From positions 1-6,031 of the forward strand of contig DOKE01000029.1 in the NCBI GenBank assembly GCA_003510895.1: a DNA stretch of 6,031 nucleotides. The letters run 5' to 3'. Below, piece after piece: positions 1-5,395 of this stretch. The DNA comes from Candidatus Moraniibacteriota bacterium. GTDB taxonomy: Bacteria; Patescibacteriota; Minisyncoccia; Moranbacterales; GWC2-37-73. Numbering within the stretch: position 1 is the stretch's first letter; each line of letters begins with the position of its first letter. The notes beneath the pieces are model-generated. The model saw only the letters and a program-made list of their open reading frames with translations. It ran no database searches and was not told the DNA's origin. A program made the translations under genes and the position numbers.

Positions 1-17
1 CGCCTGTATTACATTCC

Positions 18-43
18 GGCGGACAAGCCCGCCTGCTTTTCTT
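18..43 (+). terminator. Possible weak intrinsic terminator of a gene to the left
   Basis: GGCGG (18-22) can pair with CCGCC (29-33) across a six-base loop, and a T-rich tract (37-43) follows a few bases later. Positions 16-36 are 17/21 G or C, in sharp contrast to the AT-rich DNA on the right. The stem is only five base pairs and the T tract is interrupted, so termination is uncertain. It could instead be the edge of a palindromic intergenic repeat cut by the window border. Confidence 0.25.
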
Positions 44-161
44 AACACTTTTATTATTATATACAATAATTTTACTTTGTCCAGCGTTAGCTTGATTACT
101 TTCGCAAATAAAAGCTTTTTATATTTGTACTACCTTATGTGCGAATAATAATTTATTTTTT
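44..161 (+). promoter_or_regulatory. AT-rich leader with possible promoter for the 409-residue protein
   Basis: No gene is visible here. A possible sigma70-like pair is TTGTAC (125-130) and AATAAT (147-152) with a 16-base spacer, which would start transcription only a few bases before the ATG at 162. The last bases before the start (TTTATTTTTT) contain no purine-rich Shine-Dalgarno sequence, so translation would be leaderless or SD-independent. In DNA this AT-rich, promoter-like hexamers arise easily, so support is weak. Confidence 0.2.
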
Positions 162-1391
162 ATGTTTTGGCTTGATAAAAATATAAATTCTTGGTTGGCA
201 TTTTTTGTTTTGACCGTTCTTTCTTTGACGGTTGGTTTTTGGGTGATTGTATCTGTCGAAAATTTTCAACCGGAAGCAGCAAAAATCGTGAAGGTGGAAA
301 AAAGAAAACAGGCGAACGCGACAGTCCTTTTTCCGCAACCCGCTCCTCCTCCGTCCCCGCCGGATATTGAAAAAATGAAAACGCAGGGGTGTGTGGCGGA
401 CGGATTGCTTTCCGGATGGGGAGGAAATACTAATGATATTGTGAAAGTGGTGAATCGTTCCGACTGTTATTACTTGCATCGCGCTTTGGAAACTTGGGCT
501 AATCATCCTGATTTTGAATCGGCGAAAAAAATAAAAGCGAAAATAGACAAGACTGATATTATTTATGGAATGTTTATCGCTGAAGCAATCAACACGAAAA
601 CTTTATATAGCGATGAAGATAGGAGCGAAAGATTTAATTTTGAAAAAATGTGCAAAGATGGAATGGAAGATTTTTGGAAGAAAAATGTTTGTATTCCGTC
701 TTTTGAATCGAAAGAATATCGCAAGTATTTGAAATATATAACTGAAAAAGCGATGGATATGGGAATTCAGAGTTTTCTTTTTGGACAAGTTTTCTATCAA
801 GAAAACAATAATCTTTCCAACGCTTGGGCGCCTGAGATAATTTTGCAAATGAAAGAATATGCTGATTCTAAAGGAATGAAAATTGTTGTTGGCGCGCAGA
901 CTAATGATATCACTGATGAAAAATATTTGAAGAATTTTGATTTTATTGATGGCGGAGTGGGATTGCGCGCTGACGGAAGCATTGAAGATGGTCCGTGTTT
1001 TTCTCGCTGGTGGAAAAAACCGGGCGATTGGTGTTGGGCGCTTTTGTGGAACAAGCTTTTTGCTAAAAATGCCAACAATGTTTTTCTGCATTTGGATTGG
1101 GGTCCGAAAGTCGGCGACGATATGAGCACGTTTGCCAGAATGAGCGATGCTATGCGGGAAAAAACTTTGCGCGATTTGCATTTGTTTTTCACAACTCAAA
1201 ACAAAGGTTTTATGTTGCCAATTCTGGCGGTTTTGCCTACGGAAAACGGAGGTTGTTATGGCGCCAAGAAAAGTTTTTATTCTCCTTCGAAAAAATATTC
1301 TTGCGACGATGAAGAAGTAATTAATGATATTTTAAAAGAAGCCAAGAAAAAGGCTCAGTTTGACAAAACCTATCCTGTTGCTAGACTTTAA
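162..1391 (+). CDS. Membrane-anchored, cysteine-rich exported protein of unknown family
   Basis: I do not recognise the family. The 409-residue product has one hydrophobic helix at about residues 11-32 after a short, weakly charged N-terminus, with no obvious signal-peptidase site. A basic stretch (43-50) and a proline-rich linker (58-67) follow, then a large domain, probably outside the membrane. That domain has eight cysteines (77, 102, 164, 177, 279, 291, 365, 381), an even number compatible with disulfides. Hydrophobic strand-like segments recur at about 132-141, 202-212, 239-246, 258-266, 306-312 and 349-358, several ending in acidic or polar residues (E140, D264, D312). This hints at a TIM-barrel, glycosidase-like fold, but that is inference. 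Trp/Tyr-rich stretches (282-296) would suit carbohydrate binding. The start fits the anchor helix. No Shine-Dalgarno is present. The ORF itself is secure; the function is not. Confidence 0.85.
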   Translation: MFWLDKNINSWLAFFVLTVLSLTVGFWVIVSVENFQPEAAKIVKVEKRKQANATVLFPQPAPPPSPPDIEKMKTQGCVADGLLSGWGGNTNDIVKVVNRSDCYYLHRALETWANHPDFESAKKIKAKIDKTDIIYGMFIAEAINTKTLYSDEDRSERFNFEKMCKDGMEDFWKKNVCIPSFESKEYRKYLKYITEKAMDMGIQSFLFGQVFYQENNNLSNAWAPEIILQMKEYADSKGMKIVVGAQTNDITDEKYLKNFDFIDGGVGLRADGSIEDGPCFSRWWKKPGDWCWALLWNKLFAKNANNVFLHLDWGPKVGDDMSTFARMSDAMREKTLRDLHLFFTTQNKGFMLPILAVLPTENGGCYGAKKSFYSPSKKYSCDDEEVINDILKEAKKKAQFDKTYPVARL

Positions 1392-1435
1392 AAAGACTGA
1401 AGAATTCTTTATCGGTTTGCAACAAAATAAAATTC

Positions 1436-1442
1436 AAGGAGG
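1436..1442 (+). promoter_or_regulatory. Perfect Shine-Dalgarno for the 39-residue protein
   Basis: AAGGAGG ends five bases before the ATG at 1448. It is the only strong ribosome-binding site in the window and is what makes the very short downstream ORF credible as a gene. The other starts here are preceded by A/T-only or weakly purine-rich leaders. Confidence 0.8.
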
Positions 1443-1447
1443 CGCCT

Positions 1448-1567
1448 ATGCCCAAAAAAAACGACAAAAATGAAAAACCAAAATCAGATTCAGATCGAAA
1501 GAAAGAAGAGCAAGCTGTTCTTAACTTCGCAAAAAAAATTGCGAGCAAGAAAAAGTCCAAGAAATAG
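1448..1567 (+). CDS. Small lysine-rich basic protein (39 residues)
   Basis: The ORF encodes 39 residues, 14 of them lysine, starting MPKKNDKNEKPK and ending in a KKKSKK tail. A short more hydrophobic stretch (AVLNFAKKIA, 23-32) could form a helix. It has no membrane segment and no known domain. Three things support it as a real gene: a perfect AAGGAGG five bases upstream, a clean TAG stop, and an intrinsic terminator beginning at that stop. It lies 56 bases after the exported-protein gene and could share its transcript or have its own promoter. The composition would suit a nucleic-acid- or ribosome-binding peptide, but this is a guess from charge alone. Strong translation signals suggest higher expression than its neighbours. 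Confidence 0.65.
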   Translation: MPKKNDKNEKPKSDSDRKKEEQAVLNFAKKIASKKKSKK

Positions 1568-1600
1568 AGGGTAGGCGTAAACGCGCAGATCCTCTTTTTT
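1566..1600 (+). terminator. Intrinsic (rho-independent) terminator
   Basis: AGAGGGT (1566-1572) pairs with ATCCTCT (1589-1595), seven base pairs with one G-U. An inner GCG/CGC stem (1575-1577 with 1582-1584) closes a TAAA loop. A run of six T (1595-1600) follows. The last two bases of the TAG stop codon of the 39-residue gene form the base of the stem. This is the only convincing intrinsic terminator in the window and closes the first transcription unit. Confidence 0.8.
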
Positions 1601-1622
1601 CATTTTATGTGTTTTGGATTAA

Positions 1623-1692
1623 TGAAGAATAGAAAAATTTCAAAGAAAAAAAGAATGCTCAAACAGAATTTTTCGAAAATTTTTATTCTTCA
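1623..1692. repeat. AT-rich inverted repeat in the leader of the GGDEF-like gene
   Basis: TGAAGAATAGAAA (1623-1635) can pair with 1680-1692 (ending ATTCTTCA) over 13 base pairs with one G-U wobble, enclosing a loop of about 44 bases. The right arm ends 31 bases before the ATG at 1724. It could be a leader structure or a second, bidirectional terminator, but its AT richness means chance pairing is quite possible. The interval also holds a 29-codon ORF (1607-1696), with no ribosome-binding site, that I do not call. Confidence 0.3.
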
Positions 1693-1723
1693 ATAATTAT
1701 TTTATATTTTTAAAAATAAAAAT

Positions 1724-2782
1724 ATGCAAGAAATGTCAATGTTTGAAAATAAAAAGCCAGAAAGCGAATCAGAAATGGAGCAAGTCGCTGATTTAGCGCG
1801 ATTAATTTCAGAAAGAAAAAAAATGATCAAAGCTCCTTTGCACGAAATTTTAACCGAATTTGAAACCAGGGGATTAGTTCCTGAAAGAGCGGTGCTTGAA
1901 ATCAGTCGAAGAATGCAAAAATACGAGCAAGCCGGAGCAAGCAAAGAAGTTTTGAGACTTCAAGCAGAAGACGCGATCAAAGATGCTGTGACAATGTATC
2001 GCGATGAAAGATTTGAGATTTCCAATTTTAATTTTTTCAAAGCGGAACTATTTGGTTTTGTCGATCAGATTTTAGTTGAAGATAAACTTGAATCCATTGA
2101 TGACCTGGATAAAACGGCGATGATTTTTTTTGATGTCGATGGTCTCAAGGCAGTTAATGACAATGCTTTGAAACTTCATACGGCGGGTGATATTTATTTG
2201 AAAAAAATCGCTCAAGCATTGAATGCGGGACGAACCACAAAATGGTTGGAATCTTTGGGAATGGAAATTTCTCCGGCCAGAAGAAGCGGGGATGAGTTTA
2301 TGTATGCGATACGCGCTGACAAACCGCTCACGAAAAAAACAGACTTCGTTGGAATTGATGGAGAAAACATTGAAAATGCAACTTTCGCGGATTATATTAT
2401 TGCTAAAATAAAAGAAGATATTAGTGAATTGGATATGAAAGATGTGCAGGATTTTTCCGATCCACAGCAAAGAGAAAAGTATAAAGATGCGGTGACTGAG
2501 AATTGGCCGGAAGATTTTGAGTTTAGAGCCAGCATCAGTGGCGGAGCTGCTAGTCTTCTGGATGCTATAAAAGTGTTAAGCAAGGAAAAAGGAAATATAG
2601 ACGATAGCGCTTATGAAGAATTAGTGTTGGGTATTTTAGGAAAAATGATCAATATTTCCGATAATGCGATGCTTGGAGATAAGACCGCAAACAAAGAAAA
2701 AAGAAAAAATTCTGACAGTGAAAATGACCGTTTGTTGGAGGCAATATACAGATCTGCCAGAAATAATGGAAAAAATGAATAA
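1724..2782 (+). CDS. Soluble GGDEF-domain-like protein with SGDEF signature
   Basis: The 352-residue product has no signal peptide or membrane helix. Residues 1-125 look mostly helical and charged. A GGDEF fold follows: FFDVDGLKAVND (135-146) matches the metal-binding D-x-D/FK-x-IND motif, LHTAGDIYLKKIAQAL (151-166) matches the GH-x-x-GD-x-x-L helix, SGDEF (188-192) is the signature loop, SGGAA (272-276) matches the SiGva strand, and SDNAMLGDKTANK (312-324) matches the closing AD-x-AL-x-x-AK helix. In this family diguanylate cyclases make c-di-GMP. Here the metal acidic residues (D137, E191) persist, but the first signature Gly is Ser, the GH motif is LH, and no RxxD inhibitory site precedes the signature. 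About 80 residues separate SGDEF from SGGAA, against roughly 40 usually, so there is an acidic insert. Activity is uncertain. The start could also be Met4 or Met6; no Shine-Dalgarno decides. Confidence 0.8.
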   Translation: MQEMSMFENKKPESESEMEQVADLARLISERKKMIKAPLHEILTEFETRGLVPERAVLEISRRMQKYEQAGASKEVLRLQAEDAIKDAVTMYRDERFEISNFNFFKAELFGFVDQILVEDKLESIDDLDKTAMIFFDVDGLKAVNDNALKLHTAGDIYLKKIAQALNAGRTTKWLESLGMEISPARRSGDEFMYAIRADKPLTKKTDFVGIDGENIENATFADYIIAKIKEDISELDMKDVQDFSDPQQREKYKDAVTENWPEDFEFRASISGGAASLLDAIKVLSKEKGNIDDSAYEELVLGILGKMINISDNAMLGDKTANKEKRKNSDSENDRLLEAIYRSARNNGKNE

Positions 2783-2827
2783 ATGGAATTTTCTTGCTCG
2801 GTTTGTGGTAATAAGATAAAGCGTTAA
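2783..2827 (+). other. 14-codon CxxC mini-ORF (possible zinc-ribbon remnant)
   Basis: An ATG directly abuts the TAA of the GGDEF-like gene and opens a 14-residue frame, MEFSCSVCGNKIKR. The C-x-x-C-G core looks like the first knuckle of a zinc ribbon, but no second cysteine pair follows before the TAA at 2825-2827. Such immediate stop-start coupling allows translational reinitiation. It could be a truncated zinc-ribbon gene, a tiny coupled peptide, or chance. No separate ribosome-binding site is clear. Confidence 0.2.
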
Positions 2828-2857
2828 AAACGTAAATTATTTTTAAAATATAAAAAT
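2824..2857 (+). promoter_or_regulatory. AT hairpin and leader before the SIMPL gene
   Basis: TTAAAAA (2824-2830) and TTTTTAA (2840-2846) form a seven-base-pair A/T inverted repeat. A TATAAA (2849-2854) sits just before the ATG at 2858. The leader TTTTTAAAATATAAAAAT is almost the same as the one before the gene at 1724 (TTTTTAAAAATAAAAAT, 1707-1723). It may mark a promoter with a very short or absent 5' UTR, or an SD-independent translation start. The A/T composition makes this weak. Confidence 0.2.
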
Positions 2858-3631
2858 ATGTTGGAAAAAACAATGAATGTTTCTGAAAAATGGAAAGATC
2901 CTAAAATAGGTTTGATGTTTTTTGGAATTTTGATTTTGGGAATTATTGTGGTTGTCGCATTGACGCGCGAAAGAATCGTCAGTCCAATTGATAATCAAGT
3001 GACTGTTACCGGGCAGGGAAAAGTTGCCTATCAACCAGACATTGCTAATGTTACATTAGGTGTTCAAGTGGAAAAAGCGGACAGCGCGGAAAATGCGTTA
3101 AAGCAGCTTAATGAAAAAATGAACAATATTGTGGCAGCCATTGAAGGCGCGAGTGTTCCCAAAAAAAATATTCAAACCCAGGCCTATTCTCTCTATCCGC
3201 AATATGATTTCAAAAATGGAGCCTCTGTTGTTTCCGGATATGGAGCTAATCAGCAGTTGTCCATAAAAATTGAGGGAATACAAGAAAACACAGAGCTTGT
3301 TAGCGGAGTTATCACTGCGGCAAGTTCGGCTGGAATAAATCAAGTTACGGGAATTTCTTTTGATGTTTCTTCGGTTAGTGATTTGAAACAGCAAGCGAGA
3401 ATTATGGCGGTGGCTGACGCGAAAGCCAAAGCTTTGGAACTTTCCAATGTTACCGGAACAAGATTGGGAAAAATTGTCGGGTGGTATGAAAATGCTGTCG
3501 GGTCTCCTGATCCGCAACCATTGATGGGATTGGGCGGTTCAGCTATGGACGCAAAAGAAGTTAGTCCGCGGATTCCTTCGGGAACGCAAGAAATTGTGGT
3601 GGAAATGAGTTTGAATTATCAGGTGAAATAA
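2858..3631 (+). CDS. SIMPL-domain (DUF541) protein, membrane-anchored
   Basis: The 257-residue protein has a short cytoplasmic N-terminus, one membrane helix (about 18-36), and a full SIMPL/DUF541 domain (about 46-257). It shows the typical opening VTVTGQGKVAYQPDIANVTLGV (48-69, conserved G-x-G and P-D), a Q-x-x-L-N-x-K-helix region (82-95), the SLYPQYDF strand (111-118), the SVSDLKQQARIMAVADAKAKA segment (172-192), which is the family's L-x-x-A-R-x-x-A-x-x-x-A-x-x-K-A motif, and the closing I-x-V-x-x-x-L-x-Y-x-V strand (246-256). The family includes YggE and Brucella BP26/Omp28; members are periplasmic or envelope-associated, can form rings or channels, and have been linked to oxidative stress, but the molecular role is unsettled. 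Met6 at 2873 is an alternative start with a weak GGA upstream. The amidase gene begins nine bases after its stop, so the two are probably co-transcribed. Confidence 0.88.
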   Translation: MLEKTMNVSEKWKDPKIGLMFFGILILGIIVVVALTRERIVSPIDNQVTVTGQGKVAYQPDIANVTLGVQVEKADSAENALKQLNEKMNNIVAAIEGASVPKKNIQTQAYSLYPQYDFKNGASVVSGYGANQQLSIKIEGIQENTELVSGVITAASSAGINQVTGISFDVSSVSDLKQQARIMAVADAKAKALELSNVTGTRLGKIVGWYENAVGSPDPQPLMGLGGSAMDAKEVSPRIPSGTQEIVVEMSLNYQVK

Positions 3632-3640
3632 AAACAAGAA

Positions 3641-4408
3641 ATGAATAAGAAAATTTTTTTAATAATAATTTTGGTTATTTTAGCGACGGGACTAGTGGTT
3701 TGGTTTTTGTTTTTTGCTGAAAAAAATGGAAAAATATCAATCTCTCAAGAAGATCAAAAGCAAATTGACCAAGCGCCGATTGTTGTGGAATCCGCCAATG
3801 AGAATGTCGTCGATTCTCAACAGCCGGCGGAAAAATCTCCCGAAGAAATAGTGGGCGCATACGAAGAAGAACAGAAAAAACCAACGGAAACAGTCTATGA
3901 CGCAAAAGAAATTGTTCCCCAAAAAGAGGATGTTGAAAAAAACGAAGAAATAAAAATCATCAACAAGCTTGTTTCTTGGGGGTATCAAAAATATAGCGGA
4001 GAAAGAAAAATAGATACGATTATTATTCACTCAACATATAATTCGTTGGGGGGAGATGAATATAGTGTGGATAAAATAGTTAATATATATAAAAGCTATG
4101 AAGTGGCGGCGCACTATTTGATTGCGCGAGACGGAAGCGTGTATAAATTGGTGGATGAAAATAATATTGCCTATCACGCCGGAGTCAGCAAAACGCCGGA
4201 TGGTCGAAATGATGTGAATAAATTTTCCATCGGGATTGAAATGATTGGAAATAAAACGGATGGCTACACTGATTCGCAATATGACGCTGTTTCCGATTTG
4301 GTGAAAAAAATAAAGAAAAGTCATTCCATTAAATATGTTTTGGGACACAAAGACATTGCTCCGGAAAGAAAAACCGACCCGTGGAAATTTGATTGGGATA
4401 AAATTTAA
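3641..4408 (+). CDS. Membrane-anchored N-acetylmuramoyl-L-alanine amidase (Amidase_2)
   Basis: The 255-residue protein cleaves the amide bond between N-acetylmuramic acid and L-alanine in peptidoglycan, judged by family. Residues 5-25 form an N-terminal membrane helix after MNKK; 28-105 are an acidic Glu/Gln/Lys-rich linker that would hold the enzyme away from the membrane. The catalytic domain covers about 122-255. IDTIIIHST (124-132) gives the first zinc ligand H130; AAHYLIARDGSVYKLV (156-171) and AYHAG (177-181) are family motifs; IGIEM (197-201) carries the catalytic Glu (E200); GHKDIAPERKTDPW (235-248) gives H236, K244 and D246. These match H34, E116, H154, K162 and D164 of AmpD, so the enzyme looks intact. 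The usual DPG is DPW here. Sited between the SIMPL and TsaB-like genes with 9 and 12 base gaps, it probably acts in cell-wall remodelling at the outer membrane face. Confidence 0.9.
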   Translation: MNKKIFLIIILVILATGLVVWFLFFAEKNGKISISQEDQKQIDQAPIVVESANENVVDSQQPAEKSPEEIVGAYEEEQKKPTETVYDAKEIVPQKEDVEKNEEIKIINKLVSWGYQKYSGERKIDTIIIHSTYNSLGGDEYSVDKIVNIYKSYEVAAHYLIARDGSVYKLVDENNIAYHAGVSKTPDGRNDVNKFSIGIEMIGNKTDGYTDSQYDAVSDLVKKIKKSHSIKYVLGHKDIAPERKTDPWKFDWDKI

Positions 4409-4420
4409 AATTGGAAATTT

Positions 4421-4687
4421 ATGATTCTTTATATTATTCTTGAAAAAGGCGTTGTTAGAATTGTTTTGAAAAAAGATGAAAAAATAATTGCCGAGTCCGG
4501 TTGGGAAGGTGATCTTTCGCTTTCTGAGAAACTTCTTCCGGAAATTGACGCTCTTTTGAAAAAAAACGGATTTTCCAAAAATGACGCGCAAAAAGCGGTG
4601 GCTGTTTGCGATGAAAAAAGCAGTGTAACTTCCATTAGAATCATAGAAACCGTCGTCAAAGCCTGGAACAGCGTCTCCGGACAATAA
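4421..4687 (+). CDS. Short TsaB-like protein (N-terminal half only)
   Basis: The 88-residue protein resembles the first half of TsaB, the partner of TsaD in making the t6A modification at position 37 of tRNAs. Shared layout: a first hydrophobic strand (1-7), hairpin strands (11-16, 20-26), the S-E-x-LLP-x-ID helix (35-43, compare HSExLLPxIDxLL in TsaB), and AVCDEKSSVTSIRI (61-74), which occupies the place of the A-x-GPGSFTGLRIG loop. The GPG is lost (DEK instead), the early Asp of the A-I-D-T start is replaced (YIIL), and the C-terminal half of TsaB, usually over 200 residues, is absent. The sequence ends at SGQ 20 bases before the palindromic repeat. It may be a reduced dimerisation subunit or a gene cut short. 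It starts 12 bases after the amidase gene, with a weak GGA (4413-4415) upstream, so it is probably in the same operon. Confidence 0.6.
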   Translation: MILYIILEKGVVRIVLKKDEKIIAESGWEGDLSLSEKLLPEIDALLKKNGFSKNDAQKAVAVCDEKSSVTSIRIIETVVKAWNSVSGQ

Positions 4688-4707
4688 ATCTTCCAATAAA
4701 AACAAAT

Positions 4708-4745
4708 TTGGTAACGTACCAGGTAACGTACCATGGTACGTTACA
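4708..4745. repeat. REP-like palindromic repeat: two direct units plus one inverted unit
   Basis: GGTAACGTACCA occurs twice in tandem (4710-4721 and 4722-4733) and is followed at once by the inverted unit TGGTACGTTAC (4734-4744). Unit 2 and the inverted unit make a perfect 22-base palindrome (4723-4744). Unit 1 can pair with the inverted unit instead, over 11 base pairs with a 12-base loop, so two competing hairpins are possible. The first 11 bases (TTGGTAACGTA, 4708-4718) recur at 6021-6031. There is no T run, so it is not a classical terminator, though it could stabilise the 3' end of the upstream transcript. Size and form fit REP elements mobilised by RAYT (Y1) transposases, but no transposase is present here. 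Confidence 0.85.
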
Positions 4746-4837
4746 GTGGAAAAATATAAGAAGTTCAAGGACAGCTATTGATCGGATTTAAAGAAATTGT
4801 CAGTTGATAAAACTATAAACAAGTTAAACACTATAAT
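4746..4837 (+). promoter_or_regulatory. Leader of the RibD_C reductase gene
   Basis: No gene is seen in this stretch. ACTATAA occurs twice, 18 bases apart (4812-4818 and 4830-4836). TTGTCA (4797-4802) and TTGATA (4804-4809) resemble -35 hexamers, but neither has a TATAAT-like box at a normal distance; TATAAT at 4832-4837 directly abuts the ATG. The gene must have its own promoter or be read through the palindromic repeat, and I cannot place the promoter with confidence. Confidence 0.2.
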
Positions 4838-5362
4838 ATGAAAATAATACTGTATATGGCAATGTCAGTCAATGGTTACATTGCCAGAAAAAATGGGGAT
4901 GAAGATTTTCTTTCTCATAAAAATTGGGAAACTCTTTGCGATATTGCCAAAGAGTGTGGATGTTTTATTATTGGGCGTAAGACATATGAGGCAGTGCAAA
5001 AATGGGGAGAGGGCTACAGCTTCGACAATTTAGAAGTTAGAGAAGGAGTTATTATCACGAAAAACTCCGACTTTAAAATAGATGGAAATTATATGATCGC
5101 AAATTCTCCGGCAGATGCAATCAGTAAGCTTAAAAGCAAAGGTTTTGAAAAGATATTGGTAAGCGGCGGGTCAACCGTTAACAGTGCATTTATGAAAGAA
5201 GGGTTAATTGATGAAATTATTTTAAATGTGGAACCTTTTGTTTTAGGCAATGGCATAAGATTATTTTCCGAAGAAGAATTTGAATGTGGATTAGAACTTC
5301 TTGAAAGCAAGAGCTTATCAGATGGAATAATGCAATTTCGTTATAAAGTGAAAAAACCTTAA
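4838..5362 (+). CDS. RibD C-terminal-type (dihydrofolate reductase-like) reductase
   Basis: The 174-residue protein is a complete stand-alone RibD_C/DHFR-fold reductase, probably NADPH-dependent and cytoplasmic. Motifs in order: MKIILYMAMSVNGYIA (1-16), matching the S-x-DG-x-I-A opening, with Asn-Gly where Asp-Gly is usual; CFIIGRKTYEAV (42-53), the G-R-x-T-Y/F-E cofactor motif; VIITKN (71-76); KILVSGGSTVNSAFMKEGLIDE (105-126), with the dinucleotide-binding GG; and EPFVLGNGIRLF (132-143), the P-x-x-x-G-x-G-x-x-L-F motif. The deaminase domain of riboflavin RibD is absent and there are no riboflavin genes nearby, so a riboflavin role is unlikely; such single-domain proteins are usually annotated dihydrofolate reductase family and their substrate is often unknown. 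It lies just right of the palindromic repeat and may be part of a separately acquired block. No Shine-Dalgarno is present, but the opening motif fixes the start. Confidence 0.88.
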   Translation: MKIILYMAMSVNGYIARKNGDEDFLSHKNWETLCDIAKECGCFIIGRKTYEAVQKWGEGYSFDNLEVREGVIITKNSDFKIDGNYMIANSPADAISKLKSKGFEKILVSGGSTVNSAFMKEGLIDEIILNVEPFVLGNGIRLFSEEEFECGLELLESKSLSDGIMQFRYKVKKP

Positions 5363-5395
5363 AAAAAGCTAGAATAATTTAAAAAATATTTTATT

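Noticed and set aside
603..1199. A 198-codon open frame on the minus strand
   Set aside because: It lies wholly within the 409-residue protein gene, is rich in Phe, Ile and Ser, and has no recognisable motif; a shadow of the + strand gene.
1607..1696. A 29-codon + strand frame between the terminator and the GGDEF-like gene
   Set aside because: It begins just after the terminator T run with no ribosome-binding site and overlaps the inverted repeat; its Lys/Phe-rich product is what random A/T sequence gives.
4708..4745. Integron attC recombination site
   Set aside because: A reductase gene beside a palindrome recalls an integron cassette, but the arms do not contain the RYYYAAC/GTTRRRY core pair, there is no integrase, and the reductase is not a DfrA/DfrB type by its motifs.
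4708..4745. CRISPR repeat pair
   Set aside because: The direct units are only 12 bases long and immediately adjacent, with no spacers and no cas genes.
4031..4768. A 245-codon open frame on the minus strand
   Set aside because: It runs antisense to the well-supported amidase and TsaB-like genes, is Phe/Asn/Ile-rich as expected of complemented A-rich codons, and shows no domain.
4832..4837. TATAAT as the -10 box of the reductase gene
   Set aside because: It directly abuts the ATG, so transcription would begin inside the conserved opening motif, and no -35 hexamer lies at a suitable distance.
4838..5362. Riboflavin biosynthesis RibD
   Set aside because: The N-terminal deaminase domain is missing and no riboflavin genes are near, so only the fold name is used.
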